From Mycobacterium paraterrae (GTDB lineage Bacteria; Actinomycetota; Actinomycetes; Mycobacteriales; Mycobacteriaceae), in assembly GCF_022430545.2 (NCBI RefSeq), contig NZ_CP092488.2:3658001-3722000 (forward strand): a stretch of DNA of 64,000 nucleotides. The letters are read 5' to 3'. The notes under the pieces are model-generated. The model was not told where the DNA came from. It did no database searches and saw nothing but the letters and a program-made list of their open reading frames with translations. Of the stretch, positions 25,555 through 34,172 are shown piece after piece. How positions within the stretch are numbered: the stretch's first letter is position 1; every line of letters starts with the position of its first letter. Both the position numbers and the translations under genes were made by a program.

Positions 25555-26262
25555 ATGCGCAAGATCATGTCGGCCGCGCTGGTGGCGGCCGGAGCTCTGC
25601 TGGTCTGCTCCGGCGGCGCGGTAGCGGTCGCAGACTCGGGCTGCTCGACGTTGGGTGGAGTACTGCAGGAAGATCAAATCTGCGCTGTGCACACCGTTAC
25701 GCCGGCCTACACCGTCAACATGACATTTCCGGCGGACTATCCAGACCAGGCACTGACCGATTTTCTGGGTCAAAACCGCGACGGTTTCGTCAACGTCGCG
25801 CAAACCTCTTCTCAGGCCTCGGGTCCACGCGACGTGCCCTATCAAATGGACGTGACTTCCGAACAGTTCCACTCCGGCCAAGCGCCCGGCGGAACCCGGA
25901 GCGTGGTGCTCAAGGTTTTCGAAGACCTCGGGGGTCCGCGGCCGTCGACCTTTTATAAGAGCTTCAATTACGACGTGGCCGGACAGAAGGCAATCACATT
26001 CGACACGCTTTTCGCGCCGAATGCCAAGCCGCTCGACTCCATTTTCCCGATTGTTCAACGGGAAGTGGGAAAGCAAACCGGGCTGGGAGCCGCCATTTCA
26101 CCCGGCTCCGGATTGGATGCATCGCATTACCAGAACTTCGCGATCACCGATGACGAGCTCATTTTTTACTTCGCTCCGGGCGAGCTGTTGCCCTCGCTGG
26201 CGGGCGCCAGCCAAGTTCATGTCCCGCGGAATGCCGTCCCGCCCCTGGCAATCAAAAGCTAG
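25555..26262 (+). CDS. Secreted protein of the Rv3036c (TB22.2) type
   Basis: The 235-residue protein has a signal peptide (MRKIMSAALVAAGALLVC, cut near AVA-DS) and a domain of the DUF3298/RsiV-like group: YTVNMTFPADYPDQ, VVLKVFEDLGGPRPSTFYKS and AITFDTLFAPNAKPLDSIFP. From memory, the M. tuberculosis homologue was described as a secreted esterase; I see no GxSxG serine-hydrolase motif. The ATG was chosen because it starts the signal peptide. It is convergent with the Rv3035-like gene. Confidence 0.88.
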   Translation: MRKIMSAALVAAGALLVCSGGAVAVADSGCSTLGGVLQEDQICAVHTVTPAYTVNMTFPADYPDQALTDFLGQNRDGFVNVAQTSSQASGPRDVPYQMDVTSEQFHSGQAPGGTRSVVLKVFEDLGGPRPSTFYKSFNYDVAGQKAITFDTLFAPNAKPLDSIFPIVQREVGKQTGLGAAISPGSGLDASHYQNFAITDDELIFYFAPGELLPSLAGASQVHVPRNAVPPLAIKS

Positions 26263-26265
26263 GCA

Positions 26266-27588
26266 TCAGCTCGGCGCGAAGCTGTATACCTGGCCATCGC
26301 TGGTGGCGGTGACCACGCGGCGGTCGCGACCGACTGAGACCCCGACCGGATAGCCGGTCGCCTCCGGCAGCGGGTAACTATTAAGCGTTCGGCCGCTGCC
26401 CGGATCGAAAACCAGCAGCGTCATGCCCCGCGCGCCCTCGCCAGGACCGCCGGTGACGACGGCATAGCCGATTCCGGTTCCGGCCAGGCTCGACGTAGAC
26501 AGTGGGCTGACATCGTTGCGGCGCCAGATCTCCTGCGCATGGTCGCCGGCGTCTTTGAAAGCGACTAGGCGGGTGTCCGGCCCGCCCCCCGACACGATCA
26601 GGCCGTCCGGTGTCACCGATGGCGGCGTCTGTGCGAGGAATGTCAGCGGAATCGACCACTTGGGCTGGCCATCAGCCGTGTGCAGCGCCCATAGTCGCTT
26701 GTCGCGTCCGTTGACATAAATCGTGGAGCCATCGCTCGATATCACCGGGCTGGCTTCGACGCCGGCGCTGACCACATTGCTGGTCCACTCGCGGGTCAGC
26801 AGCGGATCCTGCCCGGGATGGTATTTGAGCCCGACCAGGATCGGCGCCGGGGCGCCCGGCTCCCACAAGCCGACGACGATCAGGCCGCTGCTTTTCGCGA
26901 AGGCGGGGGCAGCCGCCACCGGGCAGCCCTCCTTGGCCGCTCCGCAGTCGGCGAGCCCACGCGTGAAGTCGCGGGGGTCCACATTGTCGACCAGATCCAC
27001 CGAGTTGCCCACCACCGTCCCGCGATGGCCGTCGAAAACCTGAACCTGCCCCAGGTGTGTCGCGACCAAGAGGTGACCGTGCCCGAGGATCCTGGGTGTC
27101 AACGGCATCCCCATCACTGGACGGCGCCAACGAATCCACTGCGTCACAGGGAAAGACAGGATGGCTCCGGGCTGGCCGACATAGAGATTGTCGAAGCCGT
27201 CGAACAACGGACTCGAAAAGCCGCCACCCTGGAACAGCCGTGTGCACCAGCGCTGGCGGCCGTTGTCGTCGTTCTCCCACTCCATCAGCGAACACCCGCC
27301 GGGTGTCTGGGCATTGGCGGCGAGCCAATTGCGTGAACCGAGCGCCACCGACGACGCCAGCGAACCCTTAACCGAGCGGGTCCAGCGCAGGCTCAGCCGG
27401 CTGGCACCTGATGTCGTGCTGTAGCTGCTGTTGGCGGCGTCTCCATATTGAGCGGGCCAACCCGCGCCCGGCACAGTGTCGACCCACGTGTCGGTGTTAC
27501 CGCAACCCGCAACGACTGCGGCCACCACCGTCGCCCACGCCACCGATGCCCAATGCCGCAGAACACGGCGGGAGATCGGCCAGGACAC
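26266..27588 (-). CDS. Putative lipoprotein with a beta-propeller (PQQ-like repeats; Rv3035-like)
   Basis: About 440 residues. The N-terminal hydrophobic stretch ends in a lipobox (VVAGC), and the body has propeller-like repeats such as ASPVISSDGSTIYVNGRDKR, LWALHTADGQPKW and TPPSVTPDGLIVSGGG. The role is unknown; it may be a surface scaffold. GTG 27588 is favoured because TACCCT lies six bases upstream on the minus strand and the signal peptide then follows. Much of the longer open frame up to 27786 overlaps the divergent Rv3034c-like gene. Confidence 0.85.
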   Translation of the reverse strand: MSWPISRRVLRHWASVAWATVVAAVVAGCGNTDTWVDTVPGAGWPAQYGDAANSSYSTTSGASRLSLRWTRSVKGSLASSVALGSRNWLAANAQTPGGCSLMEWENDDNGRQRWCTRLFQGGGFSSPLFDGFDNLYVGQPGAILSFPVTQWIRWRRPVMGMPLTPRILGHGHLLVATHLGQVQVFDGHRGTVVGNSVDLVDNVDPRDFTRGLADCGAAKEGCPVAAAPAFAKSSGLIVVGLWEPGAPAPILVGLKYHPGQDPLLTREWTSNVVSAGVEASPVISSDGSTIYVNGRDKRLWALHTADGQPKWSIPLTFLAQTPPSVTPDGLIVSGGGPDTRLVAFKDAGDHAQEIWRRNDVSPLSTSSLAGTGIGYAVVTGGPGEGARGMTLLVFDPGSGRTLNSYPLPEATGYPVGVSVGRDRRVVTATSDGQVYSFAPS

Positions 27589-27594
27589 GCTGCG

Positions 27595-27600
27595 AGGGTA
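27595..27600 (-). promoter_or_regulatory. Candidate -10 hexamer TACCCT, leaderless
   Basis: On the minus strand the hexamer is followed by six bases and GTG 27588. Confidence 0.45.
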
Positions 27601-27659
27601 ACCCGCCGCGCACTGCGTAACCGTGATTGCCCGCCTCGTCGCGCCCGACGCGGCGGCGA

Positions 27660-27665
27660 TAGGCT
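27660..27665 (+). promoter_or_regulatory. Candidate -10 hexamer TAGGCT, leaderless
   Basis: TAGGCT is followed by eight bases and ATG 27674. The divergent leaderless promoter for the Rv3035-like gene is only 60 bp away. Confidence 0.45.
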
Positions 27666-27673
27666 TTTCGGCC

Positions 27674-28411
27674 ATGACGAGCATGTGGGGAGCCCCGATC
27701 CATCGCCGCTGGCGGGGCTCGAATCTGCGTGACCCACGGCAAGCCAAGTTCCTCACGATGGCCTCGCTGAAATGGGTGCTACGCAACCGCGCCTATACAC
27801 CGTGGTATCTGGTTCGCTATTTCCGGCTGCTGAAGTTCAAGTTGGCCAATCCGCACATCATCACGCGCGGAATGGTCTTCATCGGTAAGGGCGTCGAGAT
27901 CCACGCGACACCCGAACTGGCGCAGCTCGAGATCGGGCGATGGGTGCATATCGGCGACAAGAACACCATTCGCGCCCACGAGGGTTCGCTGCGCTTTGGC
28001 GACAAAGTGGTGCTGGGTCGCGACAACGTGATCAACTGCTACCTCGACATCGAGCTCGGCGACTCGGTACTGATGGCCGACTGGTGTTACATCTGCGATT
28101 TCGACCACCGGATGGATGACATCACCCTGCCGATCAAAGACCAGGGAATCGTCAAATCCCCGGTGCGAATCGGACCAGACACCTGGGTGGGGGTGAAGGT
28201 CACCGTATTGCGCGGTACCGCCATCGGGCGCGGCTGTGTGCTCGGCTCGCACGCCGTGGTACGCGGTGAGGTGCCGGACTACTCGATCGCGGTTGGTGCC
28301 CCGGCCAAAGTCGTCAAGAACCGCCAGCTGGCCTGGGAAACCTCGGCTGCTCAGCGCGCCGAACTCGCTGCTGCGCTGGCCGACATCGAGCGCAAGAAGG
28401 CCGCTCGCTAA
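27674..28411 (+). CDS. Hexapeptide-repeat (left-handed beta-helix) acyltransferase (Rv3034c-like)
   Basis: The 245-residue protein has hexapeptide repeats (IGKGVEIHATPELAQLEIGR, VVLGRDNVINCYLDI) and the terminal IGRGCVLGSHAVVRG and YSIAVGAPAKVVKNR typical of sugar O-acetyl/acyltransferases. In M. tuberculosis this gene belongs to the MGLP cluster (from memory), so it may acylate methylglucose lipopolysaccharide. Here it is separated from Rv3032-Rv3030 by the 16-kb pigment island. The stop overlaps the convergent photolyase end by 4 bases. Confidence 0.9.
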   Translation: MTSMWGAPIHRRWRGSNLRDPRQAKFLTMASLKWVLRNRAYTPWYLVRYFRLLKFKLANPHIITRGMVFIGKGVEIHATPELAQLEIGRWVHIGDKNTIRAHEGSLRFGDKVVLGRDNVINCYLDIELGDSVLMADWCYICDFDHRMDDITLPIKDQGIVKSPVRIGPDTWVGVKVTVLRGTAIGRGCVLGSHAVVRGEVPDYSIAVGAPAKVVKNRQLAWETSAAQRAELAAALADIERKKAAR

Positions 28412-29748
28412 CCGATCCCCTGGTATCGGCGCAACGCTTCGGTCCGTTCGGCGCTGTGATCGACGATGGGCTCGGGATACCCGGCCGGCCGCTCACCCTT
28501 GGTCAGCGTGACGTCTTTGGCGTCGGCGAGCTCGGCCACCCAGCGGCGGACATAGTTGCCCGACGGATCGAACTTTTCGGCCTGCCTGGTGGGATTGAAC
28601 ACGCGAAAGTACGGCGCGGCATCGGTGCCACAGCCCGCGGACCATTGCCAGCCATGCTGGTTGCTGGCCATGTCACCGTCGACCAGCTGATCGAGGAAAT
28701 GACGGGCGCCCCATTGCCAGGGCAGATGCAGGTCCTTGACCAAGAACGAGGCGACGATCATTCGTACGCGGTTGTGCATGTAGCCGGTGTCGCGCAGCTG
28801 ACGCATGCCGGCGTCGACGATCGGGAACCCCGTCTCGCCAGCCTTCCACGCCTCGAATTTCTTCTCGGCGTCCGCGCCGGTGTCGACCTCGATGGCATCG
28901 AAGTCGCGGTTCCAGTTCCACCAGGCGCTGCGCGGCCAGTGATGCAGCACAGCGGCGTAGAAGTCGCGAAAGGCCAACTCGCGCAAATACGCTCGCGCAC
29001 CAGCTTGGCGCTGGTCGAGGTCTACGGCCATCGTCCGGGGGTGAATCGTGCCGAAGTGCAGGTGGGCCGACATCCGGCTGGTGCCATCGTGTCCCGGGGT
29101 GTTGCGGTCGTCACCGTAGGTCTCGAGCCCCTTGGCGAGGAACTTCTTCCACTGCTTTCGCGCGGCGGCCTCGCCGGCGGGCAGGTCGATGTCCGCACCG
29201 GGGTCGGGAATGTCGACCGGCTGCGCGCCCTTACCGATCTGCTTGGGGTCAACCCATTTCGCGGATTTGACCGTCGAACGGGCCGGCGATCGCCAGCCCA
29301 TGTCGCGCCAGCGCCCGAAGAACGGCGTGAACACCTTGTAGGGTTCACCGCCGTCTTTGACCACCCGCCCCGGCGACACCAGATACGGCGATCCCGTGGC
29401 CACCAGCGGCACGTCGCCCAGCGCCTCGCGCACTTTGCTGTCGCGTCGTCGACCGTAGGGCGAGAAGTCCTCGGACACATGGACACTCGGTGCGTCGATT
29501 TCCTTGGCCAGAGCCGGGATTCGGTCCTCGGCAGACCCGCGGGTGACCAGCAGTCGGCCGTCCAAGTCGTCACGCAGTTGACGCAGGGAGTCACACAAAA
29601 ACTGGATCCGCCGCGCACCCGACGACGCTTCCAGTCGGGGATCGAGCACGAAACATGCCAGCACGTCTTCGCTGTCCGCTGCGGCGCGCAAAAGCGGCGG
29701 GAGATCACGCAGTCGTAGGTCGCGTCGGAACCACAACAGCGCGGGCAT
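28408..29748 (-). CDS. phr: Deoxyribodipyrimidine (CPD) photolyase, class I
   Basis: The 446-residue flavoprotein uses light to split cyclobutane pyrimidine dimers. LLWFRRDLRLRDLPPLL is the N-terminal antenna domain. FAD-domain motifs are ETGFPIVDAGMRQL, YMHNRVRMIVASFLVKDL, DGDMASNQHGWQWSAG and DAAPYFRVFNP. It lies 16 bp after tspO on the same strand and is probably cotranscribed. M. tuberculosis lacks a gene here, and together with crt genes it marks a light-response island. Confidence 0.95.
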   Translation of the reverse strand: MPALLWFRRDLRLRDLPPLLRAAADSEDVLACFVLDPRLEASSGARRIQFLCDSLRQLRDDLDGRLLVTRGSAEDRIPALAKEIDAPSVHVSEDFSPYGRRRDSKVREALGDVPLVATGSPYLVSPGRVVKDGGEPYKVFTPFFGRWRDMGWRSPARSTVKSAKWVDPKQIGKGAQPVDIPDPGADIDLPAGEAAARKQWKKFLAKGLETYGDDRNTPGHDGTSRMSAHLHFGTIHPRTMAVDLDQRQAGARAYLRELAFRDFYAAVLHHWPRSAWWNWNRDFDAIEVDTGADAEKKFEAWKAGETGFPIVDAGMRQLRDTGYMHNRVRMIVASFLVKDLHLPWQWGARHFLDQLVDGDMASNQHGWQWSAGCGTDAAPYFRVFNPTRQAEKFDPSGNYVRRWVAELADAKDVTLTKGERPAGYPEPIVDHSAERTEALRRYQGIG

Positions 29749-29764
29749 CAGCGGGTCACCGGAT

Positions 29765-30247
29765 TCATCGGCGGTTGAGTACCCAGATATGAGCGGACAT
29801 CAGGGTGGCAAAAGCGCACCACAGGGGATACGGGGTCAGGGCGACGCCAGCGCGCGCATCGGCGGCGGCGGTCCGTCTGGCGAGATCAGCGCTGCTAGCC
29901 GCCAGCACCACTGCGCCGAGCGCCGACGCCCCCAATTTCTGGTATCTGAAGAACAGCCAGCTCCATCCCGCATTGAGGATCAGGTTCGCACCCAAGGCAA
30001 CGACGTAATTACGTGCCTCGTCGTGCCGGCCAGCGGCGCGGAGACGATCAATCGCGGTCGCCGAAGTCACTGCGATGTCGGCATACAGGGTCGTCCACGC
30101 GATGGGAAACACGCCGTTGGGCGGGACGTAGGGTGGCTTGCGGAGCGTGCGGTACCACCGGGTGATTCGTGGCTTGCTGGCGACGCTCCCGATCCCCGCC
30201 GTGGCCGCGACCGCGACACTCGTCGCGGCCAATGTCTGCTTGCTCAC
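29765..30247 (-). CDS. tspO: Tryptophan-rich sensory protein / TspO-MBR family membrane protein
   Basis: The 160-residue protein has about five membrane segments and the family motifs ITRWYRTLRKPPYVPPNG, VFPIAWTTLY and LNAGWSWLFF. TspO proteins bind porphyrins and cholesterol-like ligands and influence pigment or oxidative-stress responses. GTG 30247 follows GGAG by six bases. It heads a tspO-phr operon and diverges from a MarR gene over a 29-bp dyad (30275-30303). Confidence 0.92.
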   Translation of the reverse strand: MSKQTLAATSVAVAATAGIGSVASKPRITRWYRTLRKPPYVPPNGVFPIAWTTLYADIAVTSATAIDRLRAAGRHDEARNYVVALGANLILNAGWSWLFFRYQKLGASALGAVVLAASSADLARRTAAADARAGVALTPYPLWCAFATLMSAHIWVLNRR

Positions 30248-30274
30248 CTAAGCTCCCTTCGGTACGAGGAGTAT

Positions 30275-30303
30275 TTCAGTCGTTTAAGTATTAATCAACT
30301 GAA
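30275..30303. promoter_or_regulatory. Island operator site A (TTCA-N5-TTAA-N3-TTAA-N5-TGAA)
   Basis: TTCA (30275-30278), TTAA (30284-30287), TTAA (30291-30294) and TGAA (30300-30303) form a 29-bp dyad between divergent tspO-phr and marR. Inward half-sites are TTCAGTCGTTTAA and TTCAGTTGATTAA. The same spacing recurs in full at 42429-42457 and with one degenerate outer arm at 34047-34075. Confidence 0.75.
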
Positions 30304-30337
30304 GTAATGCTCAATTGCGGATAAACTGACTCACGTC

Positions 30338-30850
30338 ATGGGCCCGGATCAGATCGCGGACGGCCGCGCCGCACTCGAGCAGCAGATCACCGCCTGCCTG
30401 CGGGTGATGACGGCCGAGTCCGAACAGATCGGCCGCGCCTTCGCTGCCGTCCACGACGTGCGCCCCACCGACTTTCGGGCGCTGCTGCACGTGATGGTGG
30501 CCGAAACCGCTGGCGCGCCGGTCACTTCCGGCGAGCTGCGTCAGCGGATGGGACTTTCGGGCGCCGCGATCACCTATCTGGTGGATCGAATGATGGCCTC
30601 CGGTCACATCAAGAGGGAGTCTGACCCGGCGGATCGGCGCAAGGTAATCCTGCGTTATTCCGAATCCGGGTTGGCGACCGCGCGTGCGTTCTTCGCGCCG
30701 CTGGGCATCCACTCTCACGACGCGATGGCAGACTTGCCCGATGCCGACCTGCACGCAGCGAGCAGAGTGTTTACCGCGTTGATCGAGGCGATGCGCAGAT
30801 ACCAGGAGGACCTGGCATCGCTCAAACTGCCCGAGCCGCCCGCCGACTGA
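30338..30850 (+). CDS. MarR-family transcriptional regulator 1
   Basis: The 170-residue protein has a winged helix-turn-helix: FRALLHVMVAETAGAPVTS, LRQRMGLSGAAITYLVDRM and the wing KRESDPADRRKVILRYSESG. It is a clear paralogue of the product at 31922-32485. Only a 22-base gap separates it from the type II IPP isomerase gene, so the pair is probably cotranscribed. The 29-bp dyad just upstream makes autoregulation likely. MarR-type regulators such as CrtR control carotenoid genes in other Actinobacteria, which supports a pigment role here. Confidence 0.92.
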   Translation: MGPDQIADGRAALEQQITACLRVMTAESEQIGRAFAAVHDVRPTDFRALLHVMVAETAGAPVTSGELRQRMGLSGAAITYLVDRMMASGHIKRESDPADRRKVILRYSESGLATARAFFAPLGIHSHDAMADLPDADLHAASRVFTALIEAMRRYQEDLASLKLPEPPAD

Positions 30851-30872
30851 GCACGTGAAGAGGGGAGGTCAG

Positions 30873-31925
30873 GTGCCAACGGAGTCCAACGGTATGACTA
30901 CTCGCAAGCGTCGTCATATCGACGTGTGCCTGGATGAGCGGGTCAGCTACACCGGCGTCACGACCGGTCTGGAACGTTACCGCCTGCCCTACAACGCGCT
31001 GACGCAGACCAGCCTCGCGCACGTCGAGCTGTCGACGCACTTTCTGGGGGCGCCGCTACGGGCTCCGATCTTGGTCGGCGCGATGACGGGCGGTGCCGAG
31101 TTGTCCGGCACGATCAACAAGAATTTGGCCGCCGCCGCGCAACAGCTCGGCGTCGGGATGATGCTCGGATCCCAGCGCATCATGTTGGACAGTGCGTTGG
31201 GAGAGCAGGCCGCATCCAGCTTCACGGTTCGCGATGTCGCGCCGGACGTGTTGCTGTTCGGCAATATCGGTCTTGCTCAATTGACAGCAGCTGCCGCGCA
31301 AGATATCTCGAACGCGCTGAAGCGGGTCGGCGCGGATGCGCTTGCCGTGCATACCAATCCGCTGCAAGAGGCTGTCCAGTGGAACGGTGACGGCGACTTC
31401 TCCGGATCGCTCGACCGATTGCGTCAAGTCGCAAGTACGCTCGAATATCCAATCCTGCTCAAGGAAGTGGGCCACGGCATCGGTAGCTCGGCGATCGCCG
31501 AATTGACCGGTCAGTCGGGCGAATTGCCGGTAGCGGCGATCGATGTCGCAGGCGCCGGCGGGACCTCGTGGTCACGGGTGGAACAACTCGTACGCTACGG
31601 CGAGGTCCGGTATCCCGACCTGGCCGACTGGGGGATACCCACAGCGCAGGCCGTCATCGAGGTGCGTTCGGCGCTGCCCACCGTGCCGCTGGTCGCATCC
31701 GGTGGCATCCGCACCGGCATGGATGCGGCGAAGGCGCTGGCCCTGGGCGCCGATGTTGTGGCCGTCGCGCGGCCATTGCTGCCCGCGGCGATCGAATCCA
31801 CTGCGGCAGTGGTGGATTGGCTGCAGCGATTCATCGACGAGCTGCGCATCTGTCTGCACGGCGCCGGCGCGTCCGACCTTCGGGCGCTCCGCCACATCGG
31901 AGTCGCGCCAATCCACACTCGCTAA
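30873..31925 (+). CDS. fni: Type 2 (FMN-dependent) isopentenyl-diphosphate delta-isomerase
   Basis: The 350-residue enzyme interconverts IPP and DMAPP, feeding GGPP and carotenoid synthesis. Motifs: RKRRHIDVCL, PILVGAMTGG, MLGSQR, DVAGAGGTSWSRVE and VASGGIRTGMDAAK for FMN phosphate binding. GTG 30873 is chosen because GGGGAGG precedes it by five bases; GTG 30855 and ATG 30894 are alternatives. It overlaps the end of the convergent second MarR gene by 4 bases. Presence of this isomerase inside the crt island suggests a dedicated precursor supply. Confidence 0.95.
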   Translation: MPTESNGMTTRKRRHIDVCLDERVSYTGVTTGLERYRLPYNALTQTSLAHVELSTHFLGAPLRAPILVGAMTGGAELSGTINKNLAAAAQQLGVGMMLGSQRIMLDSALGEQAASSFTVRDVAPDVLLFGNIGLAQLTAAAAQDISNALKRVGADALAVHTNPLQEAVQWNGDGDFSGSLDRLRQVASTLEYPILLKEVGHGIGSSAIAELTGQSGELPVAAIDVAGAGGTSWSRVEQLVRYGEVRYPDLADWGIPTAQAVIEVRSALPTVPLVASGGIRTGMDAAKALALGADVVAVARPLLPAAIESTAAVVDWLQRFIDELRICLHGAGASDLRALRHIGVAPIHTR

Positions 31926-32485
31926 GACTTGCCTGCTTGCGAGTTAGACGGGGTCGTCGCCGCGGTGGCCGCTTCGGCCGGCGCCTTCTGCCGGGCGAGG
32001 AGTTCGTCCTCGAAGACGGACATCGCGGCAACCATCGCGGTCAGAACGCGGTGGGCGGCCATCAGGTCGTCGTCAGGCAGGTCGGCCAATGCGGCCCGCA
32101 GGTGGGCGCCGAGCGGATTGAAGAATCCGTGCGCGAGTTCCATCCCACTGGCCTCGTAGCGCAGCAGCGCTTTGCGCCGGTCCGCCGGATCCGTTTCACG
32201 CCGGAGATGCCCGGCGTCGATCATGCGATCGACCAGATAGGTGATCGCTGCAGGGGAGACGTCCATTCGCTGTCGCAGCTGAGCCATGGTCAGCGGAGTA
32301 CCCGCCGTCTCGGCGACCATGACGTGCAACAGCGCGTGAAAATCGTTGCCGCTGACGGCGTGCTGACGTGCGAAGTAGCGGCCAACTCGGTCGGATTGAG
32401 CTGTAACCGCCCGCATGTCGGCGGACATCAGCTTCTCCAGCTGGGCCCGACTGGGAGAAGAAGTGCTTGCGCCGCGTTTAGCCAC
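31922..32485 (-). CDS. MarR-family transcriptional regulator 2
   Basis: The 187-residue winged-helix regulator is a paralogue of the 30338-30850 product: DFHALLHVMVAETAGTPLT, LRQRMDVSPAAITYLVDRMI and RRETDPADRRKALLRYEASG line up almost without gaps. The C-terminal tail is longer and rich in Ala and Thr. GTG 32485 follows GGAAGGA at about ten bases. The two regulators flank the isomerase gene. I do not see the 29-bp dyad before this one. Confidence 0.92.
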   Translation of the reverse strand: MAKRGASTSSPSRAQLEKLMSADMRAVTAQSDRVGRYFARQHAVSGNDFHALLHVMVAETAGTPLTMAQLRQRMDVSPAAITYLVDRMIDAGHLRRETDPADRRKALLRYEASGMELAHGFFNPLGAHLRAALADLPDDDLMAAHRVLTAMVAAMSVFEDELLARQKAPAEAATAATTPSNSQAGKS

Positions 32486-32656
32486 CTGACCGCATCCTTC
32501 CCAGCGAATCGAGATCCAGGGTATCCAAACCGGCTGGATCAGGGACGGTACGCGAGCACCCTACACAATGTCGGATGGACTCGCCTGGATGGACAGCGGC
32601 GCAGCCCCGCTGGACTGACTAGGCGAGCAGCAACCCTTGTTGCGCGGCCGCACCCG

Positions 32657-33379
32657 TTACCGAGGCGGCCAGTCGTCGCCGGCGACAACACGCTGCGCCA
32701 CAGCCGCAAGGGGCGTATTGGAATCCTGGGACATCAGCTTGAGCGTTTCGAAGGCCTCGACGGCGTCGATGGCGTACCGCTCCATCATCCTGCCTTTCGC
32801 CTGGCCAATCAGGTCGCGTGACACCAGTGCGGCGCGAAACTGCTGGTCGCGGCGCATCATCATCCAGGCCAGCGCGGCGTGACTGGCGAAGGTCAGGCCG
32901 ATGTGGACTGAGAGGTCGTCGAAGGCGTGGGCATGGTCACCGAACAGGTTCAGGCTGGCGGCTGTAGATCCTTCCCGCAGCATCGCCAGCGATATCACCG
33001 AGCGGATCGGAGTCCGCGCAAGCACTTCCTGGCAATAGGTCGGCCAGCGCGAGTCACGCGCAACGTCGTCGACTCGAATCGTCTCCTGCGACTCGGCCGC
33101 GGCCAGGCACGGGCCTTGATCACACTCGTTCCGAATCTCGTCCAGCACGACCGGATATTGGTCGCTCCTGGCCACGGTCTCGGCCGGCCGCCGTGGCTGG
33201 ACAACCGTTATGCCCGCGTGCCGCGCGCCTGGCACCGACTGCGCTGCGCCCGCGATCAGGTCCTGCAGTAGCTCGAAAACGTCCAACGGCGCACGCCGGT
33301 GCAGATCGAAAACCAATTGGTTGGCCTGGACATACATCGCGGATTGTGACCTCCGCAGGTGGTCATCGAATGCCGCCAT
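32657..33379 (-). CDS. GAF-ANTAR sensor/RNA-binding regulator
   Basis: About 240 residues. A GAF domain occupies residues about 35-165 (AGITVVQ, DQGPCLAAAESQETIRVDD, IRSVISLAML). A C-terminal ANTAR domain (ALVSRDLIGQAKGRMMERY, FETLKLMSQDSNTPLAAVAQ) follows; this domain binds dual hairpins in nascent RNA to cause antitermination. ATG 33379 is used, with TTG 33409 directly after the upstream stop as alternative. It is the third gene of a DUF2945-DUF3140-ANTAR operon. The signal is not predictable. Confidence 0.9.
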   Translation of the reverse strand: MAAFDDHLRRSQSAMYVQANQLVFDLHRRAPLDVFELLQDLIAGAAQSVPGARHAGITVVQPRRPAETVARSDQYPVVLDEIRNECDQGPCLAAAESQETIRVDDVARDSRWPTYCQEVLARTPIRSVISLAMLREGSTAASLNLFGDHAHAFDDLSVHIGLTFASHAALAWMMMRRDQQFRAALVSRDLIGQAKGRMMERYAIDAVEAFETLKLMSQDSNTPLAAVAQRVVAGDDWPPR

Positions 33380-33409
33380 CGTCGTTACGTTCGCTTCCGT
33401 GACGCCCAA

Positions 33410-33742
33410 CTACTTCTTGACCGGATCGTTGCCCCAGTTCATCAACGAGTAACGCCAACGGGTGTCCTTCACGTCGCCGGAAGGGCGTTGTGCAGCATGA
33501 CGTTTCACGTATCCAACGACCTTTCGCATGTGGGCATAGTCGTCGTCGGTCAGGTCGCCCTTCTTGGCTTTCAGAATCGAGATGATGTGTCGACCGCTCT
33601 CGTGTCCAGTGGATTCGCCGCTACCGCTTTTCTGGCCGACTTCCTTGGATTCGTCGGTGTCAAGCCACTTCTCGAGCTCGCGCGCGGTCATGTTGACCGC
33701 GTCGTGAAACTCATCCCAAGTGGCGGCATCCTCGGAACTCAT
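33410..33742 (-). CDS. DUF3140 family protein
   Basis: The 110-residue soluble, charged protein carries TARELEKWLDTDESKEVG, GHESGRHIISILKAKK and DDYAHMRKVVGYVKRH, the DUF3140 signature, and ends with WRYSLMNWGNDP. The family is often encoded near DUF2945 genes; function is not known to me, perhaps DNA-binding. ATG follows GGAGG. It lies 13 bp after the DUF2945 gene and abuts the GAF-ANTAR gene. Confidence 0.88.
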   Translation of the reverse strand: MSSEDAATWDEFHDAVNMTARELEKWLDTDESKEVGQKSGSGESTGHESGRHIISILKAKKGDLTDDDYAHMRKVVGYVKRHAAQRPSGDVKDTRWRYSLMNWGNDPVKK

Positions 33743-33755
33743 GTCTCTGGCCTCC

Positions 33756-33971
33756 TCAGGATTTGTCGCGCCGCAACGCGTCGGGCTTGTGAACCGCGTC
33801 GGAACCGGTCTTGTCGCTGATTACGCGGTACTGCGGGTCGTCCTTCGACGCGCGGACTTGGCGCCCGGCGGCCTTTCGGTCGTCGGTGATCTTCTCCTCG
33901 ACCGTTCCCTTGACGTTCTTGCCGTGGCTTTTCCACGAAACCTTGTCGCCCTTGCTGAACTCGTCCGCCAC
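33756..33971 (-). CDS. DUF2945 (hypervirulence-associated, Tudor-like) small protein
   Basis: The 71-residue protein begins ADEFSKGDKVSWKSHGKNVK and contains TVEEKITDDRKAAGRQV and DPQYRVISDKTG, as in DUF2945 proteins with a small SH3/Tudor-like barrel. These are usually stress-induced. GTG 33971 follows GGAGG at eight bases. It heads the operon with DUF3140 and GAF-ANTAR genes. On the minus strand a GTTA-N16-GGGTTC element (ending near 34030) weakly resembles a SigF promoter. Confidence 0.85.
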   Translation of the reverse strand: MADEFSKGDKVSWKSHGKNVKGTVEEKITDDRKAAGRQVRASKDDPQYRVISDKTGSDAVHKPDALRRDKS

Positions 33972-34046
33972 TGACGGGCCTCCTTCTCGTATCAGAAGAC
34001 AAGTGGGTCACCAGCGGCGGGAACTGCTTTCCGTACGGGTAGAACC

Positions 34047-34075
34047 CACAATAACTTAACTATTAACCTTTTGAA
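34047..34075. promoter_or_regulatory. Island operator site C (degenerate left arm)
   Basis: CACA-ATAAC-TTAA-CTA-TTAA-CCTTT-TGAA. The inner TTAA-N3-TTAA and the right outer TGAA have the same spacing as sites A and B; the left outer arm is only half conserved. It lies between the divergent DUF2945 operon and the gene at 34173. Confidence 0.6.
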
Positions 34076-34172
34076 TAACGTCCGAAACTCTGGCCGGCCC
34101 GACGCCGCTTCGGGCCCAACGCCGCATACCCGTTGCAGTTTTCGGCTAGACCGCAGCGGGAATGTGATCCGG

